Origin: Dryas octopetala
Lineage: Eukaryota; Streptophyta; Magnoliopsida; Rosales; Rosaceae
Direction: 5' to 3'
Length of the DNA stretch: 64,000 nt
Assembly (NCBI GenBank): GCA_963921425.1
Contig: OY992839.1
Coordinates: 3,288,501 to 3,352,500 of the forward strand
In this document: piece by piece, positions 47,158-59,081 of the stretch
How the letters are laid out: every line of letters begins with the position of its first letter
Position numbering within the stretch: the stretch's first letter is position 1
Position numbers and translations under genes: made by a program
The notes under the pieces: model-generated
Told to the model about the DNA's origin: nothing
Database searches by the model: none
What the model saw: the letters and a program-made list of their open reading frames with translations, nothing else

Positions 47158-48987
47158 TAAACAAATAGATAGAGATCAAGAATTTATATATTTAAGTTTG
47201 CTTAAGAATTCTTGTTTTTTTATTTTCAAAGAAAAAAAAGTTCCAGTGTAAATTGGAGTATTTGATCAAGAATCATGGTTAGCACTCTAGCTTTACTAAC
47301 CTCCTCTTTGGTGGGATTGTACTCCCAGCAGCTTTGATTTGAAGGTCTATGCATTGCTCATGAATATCAGTCTTGTTGTGAACTACAACTTCTTGTCATC
47401 TTCTTGATCAGATTCCTGCAGTACATGCTTCATTAGCTCTTTTAATTTAATTTTTATATATAATTTAATTTAATTAGCTAGCTAAGCTCGCCAAACCACT
47501 CTTGGTCTTACCTATTTTGAACACGAAAGAAACAGAGGAAATATGCAAAAGCAAAATTGAGAGTTACATTGAGGGAACCCAAGGCCTACGCTTACACACA
47601 ATGGTGTTGAGTTACAGAAATAGAAAAATCTCAGCAAACTACCCAAACCCCAAACCATAAGAAAACAGTTGACTTATATATCCTTAATTACCAACAAATA
47701 CGAATTCAACAAAGACTTATATATAAGAGGGAGAACTAAGAACTCCATCATTTTCTTCAACACTTCTCCCCTTAGTTTTTTGGCCCTTTGCCCCTTTCCC
47801 TTGCACACCTAAACAAAAGGTTGTGATGTTTTTTATTTGGTTTGTTTAATTAGTAGTTTATGACTCCAATGGAGTCTTTAATTACCAAATAGTTTTATTT
47901 GTTTTTTAGGGTTTAATTTAGTTGTATTTTTCTTTATTTAGTTGGAAAATATCCGATCGATATTCGTATCTTCTTATCTAGGTAAGAAAAAAAAAAAAAA
48001 AAAAGGTTACGAGCATTGGTCTATTCCTCTATCTTACACGATAATAATGTTTGATGTTCTTTATTACTATTGATTTACAATAGGATCAACAAGATCTATG
48101 GTTATTACAACGTTATTCAATTGAGAATCTATGCCTAATGGTTTACCCTTTCTGATTTCCTATTGATCGAAGACAAGCTGTATAGGAAAATAACAGTCAA
48201 CTGTCATGCATGAGCACTCGGTTAACTTTGCCATTTCTTTTTGGATTTAGGCATTGTGGGATAAGGTTAAAAAAACAGAGAAGTGATTCTTAATAAAATT
48301 GTTGTATTAAACCATTTATAAAATGAACAGTGAAAAAAATCTATTTCATTTGTGAGAAAATGAACTAAACAATATCTGAATGCATGAAAATATATTTGTA
48401 TATATGCTATAAGCGTGTAAATGTGTAATCTAGTCATGGCCAAAAAAAAAGCGTGTAATCTAGAACTTTCCCTACTGCATACGTGTACTAGTTGTGTGCT
48501 ACTGTATGAATTTGGGGGAGGGGGGAAAAGGACAAAAGACAAAAGAAAGGGAATTTGGTATCACGCATATAGAAGAAGATCACGTGAGAATGGTAATGTG
48601 GGAAATGGCATGAATGAATGCATGATCATCTAGTCATGCATAAAAATATAGACATACATACATGACATGCATTCTGTTTCTGTTTAATATAGCAACATAC
48701 ATTATACATGGCATGCCATATATGATGACATAGATGGAGTGATGGACATCATAGAAAGCGAAAGAGAGAGAGAGCAAGTCAGTCCAAAAAATCAAAAAGA
48801 GAGAGAGAGAGAGGTAAGGCAAATCAGTAACCGAACCGTTTTGTGATACCTTGGCAGAGTAGGCAATGGTGCGCCGACCTGATTCCGCTACGCCTCGAAA
48901 TCTCATTCCACCACTCCACCATTATATAAGTAAGAGAATGAAACCCCCTAATACATTGTTCACTATTTTCATACATTCTATATTCTG
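47158..48987. other. duplicated flank and spacer, no gene seen
   Basis: 47158-47665 repeats the F-box 3' flank (35193-35700). 47666-48118 is inserted sequence whose right half (about 47945-48118) recurs at 50018-50178. 48120-48266 repeats 35713-35860. A TATATAAG at 48923-48930 may serve the fragment in the small palindrome. Short GA microsatellites lie near 48768 and 48798. Confidence 0.7.
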
Positions 48988-49733
48988 AGCAAGAGTATTC
49001 TCTCAACTCTGAAGCAGGGAGAATTTCAGTGTTTTTCAAGGTAAACACTGACTCTATTTTCATACGCTCATCTAATAACCTCTGTATCTTCTACTTAATT
49101 CATCTTTGACTCTCTCTCTCTCTATGTGATTCTCCATCTCTTTCTCTCTTCTCTTAGATCAAAAATGGGTGGGAAGAGCTATAAGGGTGGTCAAAAGTTT
49201 AAGGGCAACGGAAACGAGGGTGTGCGTATATGGACTCCTATCATCACTCATCTCCCGCTCCACTGGACTGTGTTAAAAAAACAAAGAGAAATGGGAGAAG
49301 AAGAAGCAAAGTGGACGCTGAGAGTGAGAGTCTACCAGTTTTCTAGAAAAAATTGAGTTTGTGATATTCTAGAAAAACTGGTACTCTCACTCTCAGCGTC
49401 CACTTTGCTTCTTCTTCTCCCATTTCTCTTTGTTTTTTAACACAGTCCAGTGGAGCGGGAGATGAGTGACGGAAGGAGTCCATATACGCACACCCTGTTT
49501 CCCTTGTCGTTAAACTTTTGACCACCCTTATAGCTCTTCTCACCCATTTTTGATCTAAGAGAGAGAGAAAGAGATCGAGAATCACATAGAGAGAGAGAGT
49601 CAAAAGATGAATTAAGTAAGTAGAAGATACATAGGTTATTAGATGAGCGTATGAAAATAGAGTCAGTGTTTACCTTGAAAAACACTGAAATTCTCCCTGC
49701 TTCAGAGTTGAGAGAATACTCTTGCTCAGACTA
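48988..49733. repeat. second palindrome, ~0.36 kb arms
   Basis: Arms at 48988-49347 and 49372-49733 are reverse complements with few mismatches and a ~24-bp loop. The axis is near 49360. Landmarks are tctcaactctgaagcagggag at 48999 and its complement at ~49700, and tccactttgcttcttcttct near 49399 against its complement at ~49300. Each arm holds a leader exon ending ttttcaag/gtaaac and a second exon starting after cttag with MGGKSYKGGQKFKGN on the left arm. I do not recognise the protein; it looks like the 5' end of a gene copied head to head. Confidence 0.88.
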
Positions 49734-50780
49734 ACTAGAATGTACAATCGGATATTTTCCTGATTCACCGCTCTTCAGATCGGATATTTTCCTGGTTCAG
49801 ATCGCTTGTTCACTCTTTTTTTTTTTTTTTGATTCACCGCTCTTCTCCTAATTTTTGTGCTGCTTCTGAAAGCTTATTTCTTTTCTAATATATGTTAATA
49901 TTCTCTTTAATTACTTTTTGTTTCTTAATTGTCCAATTAAAGGGAATTTGATTAACTGGGTTTTAAGTTTTAATTTTAAGAGAGGAATTTGTGATTACGA
50001 TCTGATTAACTTAGTTGGGAAATATCCGATCGATATTTGTATCTTCCTATCTAGGTAATTTAAAAAAAAGGGTTTTGAGCATTGGTCTATTCCTCTTAGA
50101 GGATAATAATGTTTGATGCTCTTTATTACCATTGATTTACATTAAGATCAACAAGATCTACAGTTATTACAACGTTATTCAATTGAGAATCTATGCCTAA
50201 TGGTTAACCCTTTCTGATTTCCTATTGATCGAAGACAAGCTGTATAGGAAAATAATAGTCCCTGTCATGCATGAGCACTCAGTTAACTTTGCCATTTCTT
50301 TTTGGATTTAGGCATTGTGGGATAAGGTTTGAAATACACGTACACTTCTAATCAATGTGTTCCTTTGAGTTTTGCTTGGTTTCCTTTCTTCATCGAACCC
50401 CCCAGCAAAGACAAAAAAGGAGATGCAAATACCACCTAGCTAGTTAGCCCATCATGGCCAATATGATGTAGCTGGCAACTATCAAACGAGCCTACAATAG
50501 AAATATTATTGACCAGAAAATAAAAACTAAAAACCCTCAGCAGCATCATTTATCAGACAAGCCTTGCTCAGTTTGGTACAAGTGCCACTGTTGATCACTT
50601 CTACACATAACTTATTTGTAATTGTAACAATATGTCACAATAAAATACAAATTGCATTAAAAAGGTGGTATGGAGATGTACCCCAATTCCCACATTTAGC
50701 AAATTGCATAACAGCTTCCTATAAATAATTGCCCAATTCAAACTCAATCAACCCAACTCTGAAATAAATATTGTAAACTC
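49734..50780. other. mosaic of duplicated blocks
   Basis: 49795-49935 repeats 42130-42285, and 49930-50005 repeats 32448-32520 and 42285-42355. 50018-50178 repeats 47945-48118, and 50181-50780 repeats 35713-36312. No gene is seen. The last part is the 3' flank of the PPPDE gene. Confidence 0.8.
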
Positions 50781-52176
50781 TCAAATGCTCTGTGGCACCG
50801 TCGAACTTGTATGACCATATCTCTGCATCACTCTTCTGGTTGCAAGTGCTGCAGCCTCACTTGCATGAAATGTTCCACTCGCCATGATTGCGGCAAATTC
50901 AGCAGCTATCTCCTCTTGTACCTTACTCCGAGCATCCCCAAGAGGATCTACAACCCCATTGGCAGGTTTAACAACAGATGGCGCAATACTCGATGTTCCC
51001 CGCTCCTCTGACTTGGTGGGCTGCCCTCCAGATTTCGATTTGTCAGTCTCTTTGTTGGAACCATTAGTCAAGGGTTTCACAACATTCGTTGTTGGCTGAA
51101 CCATGGAAGGTGGCCTGAATTGTGGAACTTGAGGAGCAGCACCAGCTTTCAATGTTGCTTCTAGATTCTGTAGCATGGGCACTGCAAAACAAAGTAAGAA
51201 AACAATGGGTCATGCTGAGCAAACTCAAATGCATTATTGAGTGTTTAAGCACATGGATTCCCTATTAATAATCCACATAATCCTCTAAATTGCCAAAACC
51301 AAAAACACCAAGCATGGAAGATTCTGAGTATACTACTCTGTATACTACTCTGGATCAATTAGAAACAAACAAAGAAAATTCATATAAAAGACAGCACAAA
51401 ATATAAATTAGCTTTCAGAATCAAATAAAATTGAGTATTAACTAATAATAGGACAGGAGAGAGAAATTAGAAAAATAACTTACAAATAAGGGCACCCATT
51501 GGACTGTTCATAACCTCATTGGGAAGCTGTAGAATATAATCGGGAATGGTTGCTCCCACCAAAAATTGAGCAACCTCATTGCTAAAATTATTGCAATTGT
51601 GGTTGAGCAGACTATAAGTTTCCGCAGTATACCGGGGACTGATTTCCTGTAAATACACTTCAAATACATCCTTGGGCACATGTGTGACACCCAATTCTAC
51701 TACTCGTATTGGTGTTCCATATGGTGTCAGTCCAGCAGAAGCATGTTGTATGCCTCCCCCAAAATAGTACTCATTACCATAAACCACAACTCCTGTGTGC
51801 CTGTCATTCAAATTACAAATACAGGATTTGAAACCTTATGCCTTTATGTCTTGCTAAGAAGAAAAAAATGATAATAAAGGGTACTTCTTTCAGACATTAG
51901 CATACTCCACACTTGTGCATTCTATCAAACAGAAACACTTACCATATGCCCTCAATGGCTTTCCCCAAGAATGCCATGGACATCTGCCTGGCTAGTCCCT
52001 GGCTTAGGTCATATACATTCAATGTGACCTTGTGACCCTCCTGCAACCAAGTTTTTAACACATCAATTCAAAAAATGCATTGCAAACCCAACAAAAAAGA
52101 AACATGAGGAAAATAGCATACAAACTACATTAAAATACAATAGAAACATAGTGAGAATAATGCACACCTCTGCCAT
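50781..52176 (-). CDS. PPPDE thiol peptidase (DeSI-like) family protein
   Basis: Four coding exons on the minus strand, 52176-52168, 52040-51943, 51800-51484 and 51181-50781, join in frame to 274 residues. A 9-nt first coding exon (MAE) leads into EGHKVTLNVYDLSQGLARQ. The catalytic pair of the PPPDE fold is present: His in GIWHTGVVVYG and Cys in LNHNCNNFSNEVAQFL. The family includes deSUMOylating isopeptidases (DeSI); plant members are cytosolic/nuclear, with mostly unknown substrates. The C-terminal ~130 residues form a Ser/Thr/Pro/Lys linker followed by an Ala-rich helical segment (EIAAEFAAIMASGTFHASEA). A leader exon lies at about 53105-52975, with an intron before the ATG. This is the complete parent of the fragment at 36313-41735 and, by position, the probable ortholog of Arabidopsis At3g07090. 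Confidence 0.93.
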
Positions 52177-53129
52177 CTCCAACAATTCAATATTAGAATG
52201 CTCGGTAGAATAGAATGTGAGGTATTGAACTGATCAATATAACCTATTCAAATCACAATCAAAACTGATAAGGATTTCCAATAAAAAAATAATCCATAAG
52301 GAAAATCTAAGGGGAAAAGGCAATGCATAGAATTCCAAGTAAATGAAAGAGTTCAATGTACAAAGACAAAAGAAATTACTAAATATGCCAACGCCGTTCT
52401 AAACAGCTAGCGCAAACAACAAGGACATTTTCTGCTTGGTTCTCAAATCAGGCAATTTCATGCCTAGCATGCAAATAAAAAATTGACCCCAATCCTAAAA
52501 TTGATATATAAAGCTGCAACCTACATTTAAATTATCTGCCTATCACAACTATAAATAAATCCTAAATTATGCACATAAATCACCAAGTATATTCAGAAAA
52601 CTTTTTTCTTTATTTAAATATCATACAAATAGGTTCCATACAGCATGGGATATGAAATTTTCAATACACAACCCGTAATTGCAACTACATTGTCAGAATT
52701 AGTCCAATTACTATATAAATCAACATCTAGATCCTGAATTTACATCCAAAGAAGACCTTCTCAATACTCAAGTTTCAGAATACCAAATAACAATGATCAA
52801 CAACATCAGATCCAGAAAACCAAACACAAAAACCCAAAGCCCAAGCAAAAATATCCAAACTTGGTAAAATTATGAAGTTGTATTAAAAAATTTTCTATAA
52901 ATCTCAGAAATTTGAGCAATTAATCAATAATAATGCATTGCAAAACGAAAAAACAAATGAAATTGAATTACAGATAGCCCAACCAATTAGGTCTTGAATT
53001 GTGCTTTGACCATAAAATGTGAGAGAGAAAGAGACGCGCCTGAGCTCGAAGACAAGATGAAAGCTCCGTTGCTCTGCGATTGTACACCAAAGAAGAGGGA
53101 ACTTTCTTTGGGAGTTGGGACCCCCCCGT

Positions 53130-53137
53130 CTTATATA
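53130..53137 (-). promoter_or_regulatory. TATA box of the PPPDE gene
   Basis: On the minus strand this reads TATATAAG, followed ~30 bp downstream by the likely transcript start near 53105 and a pyrimidine-rich leader. The position fits the gene model. Confidence 0.55.
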
Positions 53138-53454
53138 CTCCCAAACTAATTGACGAGCGCTTGGATTCCATTGGTTTCTATGACCTTCTAGAACTTACCA
53201 ACCACTTATATTCGAACACGTGTATTGTCATTCAATGCCCACGGTCCCTCTACAAATTTTATTTTATTTTCTGGCGCGACCTCGCGTTTACCTGTTCCCT
53301 TCCCGCTGGGATTCCCCTCGAAAATTCACACATTTATTTTTTATCTAAATTCACATAATAGTCACACATTTTTCTTAAACTCCATTTTTATTTTAAAACA
53401 ATAAAGTAAAAAGTTTCCGTTGTATTGTATCTAATTATCTATGTCTATTTATCT

Positions 53455-53855
53455 ATGTAGGACGAGTTATTTACACTTATATTTTTTGAAATTTATTATT
53501 TTTTCATATGCACTTTTGAAGTTTTAAAAATTACACATACATTCTTGAAATTTCAAAACAATTGCATATAACTCATGTAAGAGAAAACAATAAATAAATA
53601 AAAAAGAAGATATTTGTATTGAGGTTAGACCTTATACCTTGAGCAATCTTATTAGGCTATTTCAATCCTTAACATGTTTTTTTGCATATTTTTTCATCAT
53701 TTTTTCGTCTCACTGTAGATGATTATATGTAACAGTTTTAAAACCTCAGAAAGTGTATATATAATTTTTAAAACTCCAAAAGGTGTATGTAAAAAAATAA
53801 TAAACCTCAAAAGTATAAATGTAAATAATTTTATGTAGGACAGTAGGAGGAATGT
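53455..53855. mobile_element. foldback MITE
   Basis: The left half (53462-53575) and the reverse complement of the right half (53712-53850) share attatttacacttatattttt-, gttttaaaaattacacatac- and acaattgcatata-like strings in the same order, about 80% by eye. It is non-coding, ~0.4 kb, ~320 bp upstream of the PPPDE TATA box. Confidence 0.7.
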
Positions 53856-54359
53856 TTGGCGAAATTTTCAAAAATACCTAAAGATATCTTTAATTTTTTT
53901 CAACTTTTATATAAATGATTCTTTTTTATTAGTAAATTATTTTTGTTACATGGATCGAATTCTAAATCTAATCTAGTAATAATTTTTACCGTACCAACTT
54001 TTACCACTTATCCTAACTTAAATTGCAGCAATTCTAATATTTAAATTGCAGATACAACGAGCTTTTTACTGTGTAACCTTTCACAAGCTGATCATGAGAG
54101 GTTCATATATGTACAACATTGTACTAAAGTTTTATTCATAAACGTTAAGTCATTTAGATGTTAGAGAAAAGGGCCACAACTTAAGGAAATTGACCAAATA
54201 GCCACATTTTTTAACATTAGACAATTTCGCTCAACATTTGCTAGTACATGTTGTTAAGAGTCGCGTGTGTGGACAAATTAAAGTTGCACCTCTTTGCTCC
54301 AAAACGATTTATTTCAATTTCAACTATAAAATTGTAATATGACTAGCAAGTAGCAACTA

Positions 54360-57300
54360 AAAAAATGATTTTCAACTAAAGCATACACCACGGTATATAA
54401 TGAACAAAATTAAAGTTAAAAATAAGAGGTTTAGTTAGCAACTTAGCATACCTACCATGTACACAAATAACAATTTTAAATTTTTATTACTAAATGTAAA
54501 TGACTTACCTTAAGTGGTAAAATACATCGTATGTACATATTATTGTAACGATTATTAAGGTCTATTCAAGTGAGATCTCACTTATCACACTTTTGACAAA
54601 GATACATTTATGTTAAACATACACCACGTAAGTAATGAACAAAATTAAAACTGAAAAAAAGACTTTTGGTTAAGCATATATCATATAAGTATATAACTAA
54701 ATAACGGAATTTCATAAATTTTATTATGAAAAACATATGACTTTTCTTAACGTTCATTGAAGTGAGATCTCACCCATCACACTTTTAGTTAAATATACCA
54801 CCATCGTAAAAAGATCAGATACCATCACTTTTTTTTTATAGGTAAGTAATGATAAATATGCTACAAATAGTCTGTTTTTTCTTGGTTTTTTAATGTATTT
54901 TGGAAAACTTGTTCGAGTCATTACGCCATTACCCAATCATTGGCGCCCACACAACTAATCCAAAGGCTGATGTCGAAACCCGGCCACAACGTGAAGCGTC
55001 TATATACGGACAGACAACTTAACAATTTAAGTTATTAAGTTAAAGTACTTGACAATGTTTAAAAATAATAACATTTAATAGATTAAATAAAGAACAATAA
55101 AATAAAATTATTTGAAGCTAAAGATATTAAAGTACTTAAAGAACTTCTCTACAAAAGTGCCAAAAAAACAAAATAATAACATTACTTGGTATGGTTTTTA
55201 GTGTTGGTGGGAAATTTGAGATTAAAAAGTTATTTTTTCTGGAAAAAATGTGGGAGGAAAATAAGAACATGCAAACATAGGTTTATATAGATTAGACTGA
55301 TTAGATGAATTAAACAAGTATAATATGATTGATACAATTAATACATGCGTGCTGTGGTTGTTGTGGATGTTGGTTCTTAGTACATGCTGAATGGTAGGGG
55401 TTGAATCCTCTCGATGATATATTGATACAACTAATACGGTATTTTTGCAGATTTTCAACATTGAACTGAGGTGTATCTTGGTGATAGATTGGCGATAATT
55501 TCGAGCATTTCAGCAATATTACGAAATATTTCGACGATAAATTGACGGTTTCATTGTATAACATAACAGATATATCTCACCGTTAATTGAGCCTAAAAAG
55601 GTTGACAATTAAGTCCAAAATATCCTTTAGGCGATAATTTTGAATTTAAAGACTATGATAAATTTATGAAATTGAAATTTAGAACATTGTTATCTTATCC
55701 CTATGTACATATAGGCTTCTTTTAGGCTCATAATTATCATCAAATTTTGAAATTTAAATTGGATATCTGTTGATTGAACTTTTTAAAACCTGATCGATTT
55801 ACTAATTTGTATGCTTGATTTTGTACCCCTTTTTTTATATATAATTCTGTGCAAACCATTATGTTCTAGCTCTTGTTGTATTTCATTCAATAACATTGTG
55901 TTCATGGAGAATCAAAGTTGGGAAGTGGTGGATGAGTTCACAGACTGCTATACATGGGTGGTAGGTGTAATTGAACCCGAACCGAGTTGGTATGCACCAA
56001 GTTATTGGTGAATATCAAGGCCAACATTTCAGTGGTGCCGTCCAGGAAAGATTTGGAGGATGAGGAAGCTAGATGAGTACGCGCGACTACGTATTGTCAG
56101 AATATCTAAAATGCCCTGTGCATTGTTACGAGGATCAACTCCAAGTTGACCTATTAGTCATGGATAATATTGACAATGTCATATCATCAATGACTGCCCC
56201 AATATCTCACAAGCTTTCTAGCCTGAATGTACCCTCTGAAACTCATCCATTTATATATAGCACATACAATATTGTGTGATGCCTATACCACCGCGACAGA
56301 TCCTATACGTAATATCGGCCGCAAGATTTTGCATATGCAAGCTAGTAATTGTTTATGTTTGTGTTATATATTGACGCGTATATACCGGATTTTGATGACC
56401 CTCGTACGAGTGTTGCCGGAGGTGTAAGTGATCCACTGCCATAAGTTTATAATTGGTCCAGTACTACTGCCAAAACCTAATTAAGTTTGTTGGTCCAGTA
56501 CTACTGCCAAAGTAATATGAAGAACAGATGAGAAGAACATAGCCTATATATATGTCTGCAATGTGAACATGCATGTCGTTGTATGCATGTAGTTGTACGT
56601 AGGTCCAAAACATCATTGTTGACTTTGTATTCGAATGCTGCGAATTGTCTGCTTTTTTATTTTATATCTATTTATTGGAATTGTCTACATAATTATGAGA
56701 AACCCATGATCAATATAGAGGACTGGTATACATTACTAGAGCAATGCTATGCTAGCTTATGTGGACATACAACCCCATGGTCAATAGACGTTTGGCATAT
56801 TTGACAGGCTCTCTCTTACTTTGAAATCCCAATATTATCATTTTATGATATTTTGAAAAAGCGTTTGACAACAATTTGCTAGGGCAAAAATTCTCAAAGA
56901 AAACGATGTTAACGAGGTTGGGAATTGGGATTAAGTTATAATCTGAATAAAAAAAAATTCTCATTTTACATCTTTGCATAGATGAAAAAGTATTATAGAA
57001 CAGTCACATTTAAAAAAAATTCACAAAAATTCGAAAAATGAATGAAAGATTTCTTCATGAATAATCTGATTGATTAATCAAATCTTCCTCTAACTAGAGT
57101 CAACATTGCTAGTGCGTGTTTATCAAATCTTCCTCTATATCTTGATATATATGATCGATTAGCAATGCTACTATTTCCACCCTCATATAATCGTGTCCTA
57201 TTTTTCTACCCACTATTTTATAAAAATATTAATTACTTGTTTATTTTTTGTACAATAACCTCTAAAGGAAAATCACTTTGGGTTCATAATCTATAATTTC

Positions 57301-58160
57301 TTCTCTTTTTTTTTTCTATAGAGATTTATTCACAATCTTACTCTAAGATATTGAAAGTTTCGAATCATTTCTAATTTCCCAAAGTTTTCACATTTTTAAA
57401 ATTTTTCATTTGTTCTCTTATTCACATTCTCATCTTAACATCAAAGTTTTTGGACACATAACATAAAAGTGTCTTGGACACATAACATAAAAGTGGCTTG
57501 ACACATTACCAAAGTTTGAATATATGGGTTGATTTAACCTTGTCCCCGGGTTCATGGAAGAAAGGTAACTGGTGAACAAAATTAAATTGAAAAGAAGATT
57601 TTTTGTTAAGTATATGTCATGCAACTGAATAACGAAATTTCAAATCCTTAACCGGTTAAATCTATCATATTTATTATTGTAACTTTTATTGAAATGAGAT
57701 ATCACATATCACATATCGTACTTATGTAAAATATGTAATTAAGCATGCGTAATGTAACTGAATAACAAAATTTCAAATTTTATTACTATATATGAATGAC
57801 TTTCTTTAAGAGGTTAAATACATCGTATAATCATCGTAATATTAATGGAGTGATTACTATATATATGAATGACTTTTATTAAGTGGTTAAGTACATTGTA
57901 TGCATAATCGCAACATTAATTGGAGTGGGTTCACGCCTATCACACTTCTGTAAACGATTCTCGACCATCAAAAAAAAAGTACCAACGATCACTTGATAGA
58001 CAAGTAATCGAGAAATGTGCTACAAATAGTTTTTTAATTTTGAACAATTCCTTTTTTTTTATTAAAATATTTTTAAGGAAACTCGTTCGAGGCATTACGC
58101 CATTAACCAATCATCGGCGCCCACACAACCGATCCAAAGGACGATGTCGAAACACAGAAG
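54360..58160. repeat. diverged repeat units, copies at ~54.5-55.0 kb and ~57.6-58.15 kb
   Basis: The strings cgttcgag-cattacgccatta-ccaatcat-ggcgcccacacaac and gatgtcgaaac occur in the same order at 54911-54978 and 58084-58150. Upstream of each are related sequences with gaacaaaattaaa, tcaagtgagatctcac and ttaagtggttaa phrases, themselves repeated near 54400, 54570, 57580, 57690 and 57860. They look like remnants of a tandem or TE-derived repeat. Confidence 0.65.
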
Positions 58161-59081
58161 GCGAACATTTATCACTTTACCTACGGACCAGACAACACAA
58201 CCATTACTCCGAACCTCCGCTTCGGCTCCATACCTATCAAGCACCCTGTTAAATTGTTAATATCTCTGTCCCCGATTCCTACTCCACTTTTCCTCTTTCA
58301 CTGTTAAAAGCTCAGGTCCTGTACTTCAGTTACACTCAAGAGTCAGGAGGACTCGATTGTTTTCTCGGCAGAGAAAGCGTTACAGAAACTCTTCCACACT
58401 CTCTTTGAAGTGACTTGCTAAGCATGTAAGGTTTCAGATCACTCTCACTGTACGGAAATTTCAATTTTATTTCGAGGATAGATAATTTTCGTTCTTCAAT
58501 ACCGAGCTTTGCTGAATTTTGTTTGGTTTTGGTTGTTTTCTTGGTTTATGTAGCTCGTGTTAGGGTTTACGAGGTGGAGTTCTCACGGGATGGTACTGTA
58601 GGCTTTGATCCGTTGTTTCACTGGTATGGTTTTAGCTGAATTCCGATGACAAGTGTTAGAATTATGTGTGTTGTTTTTGAGTTTCACTCTGTTTGGTTGC
58701 TCAGAAACTTACCTTGATGGATGGAGGGAAAAATTCATGGAGTTGTGCATTATCTGATTTTTAGTTACTTGAAAATGTTAAGTCTAATTCATACAGCTAA
58801 TTTGAAGTTCGAGTCATAATTGAGCTAATAATTGTAAAACAACATAAAGTACATGGTTGAATTCCGTTTTCTTTTCTTTTCTTCAGGTTTTATGGGAACC
58901 AAACAGAGCTTCCTTCTTTCTTCTTTTTTTTTTTAATTTTTCTTTTTTGATAAAAAATAATTTCTTAGTTATTTTAGTTGAATTTATTTTGATTTGAGGA
59001 TCTAAAGCTGCAGGTGATATATAATTGCAGAGAAAACCAGTGATTTCGATTCTCTTTGCACTTGTTTAATAAAGGCACACT

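Larger units (their letters stand above)
53138..59030. other. repeat-rich spacer, no gene seen
   Basis: AT-rich DNA with a foldback MITE (separate entry) and diverged repeat units (separate entry). A string gtggtgccgtccaggaaag near 56033 resembles the primer-binding region of an LTR element but has no flanking LTR that I can find. The end of the interval (~58290-59030) is the leader and leader intron of the LEUNIG-like gene. No frame has a recognisable domain. Confidence 0.6.

Noticed and set aside
56030..56075. Primer-binding-site-like string suggesting another LTR element
   Set aside because: No pair of flanking LTRs or coding domain was found, so it is at most a relic and is not annotated as an element.
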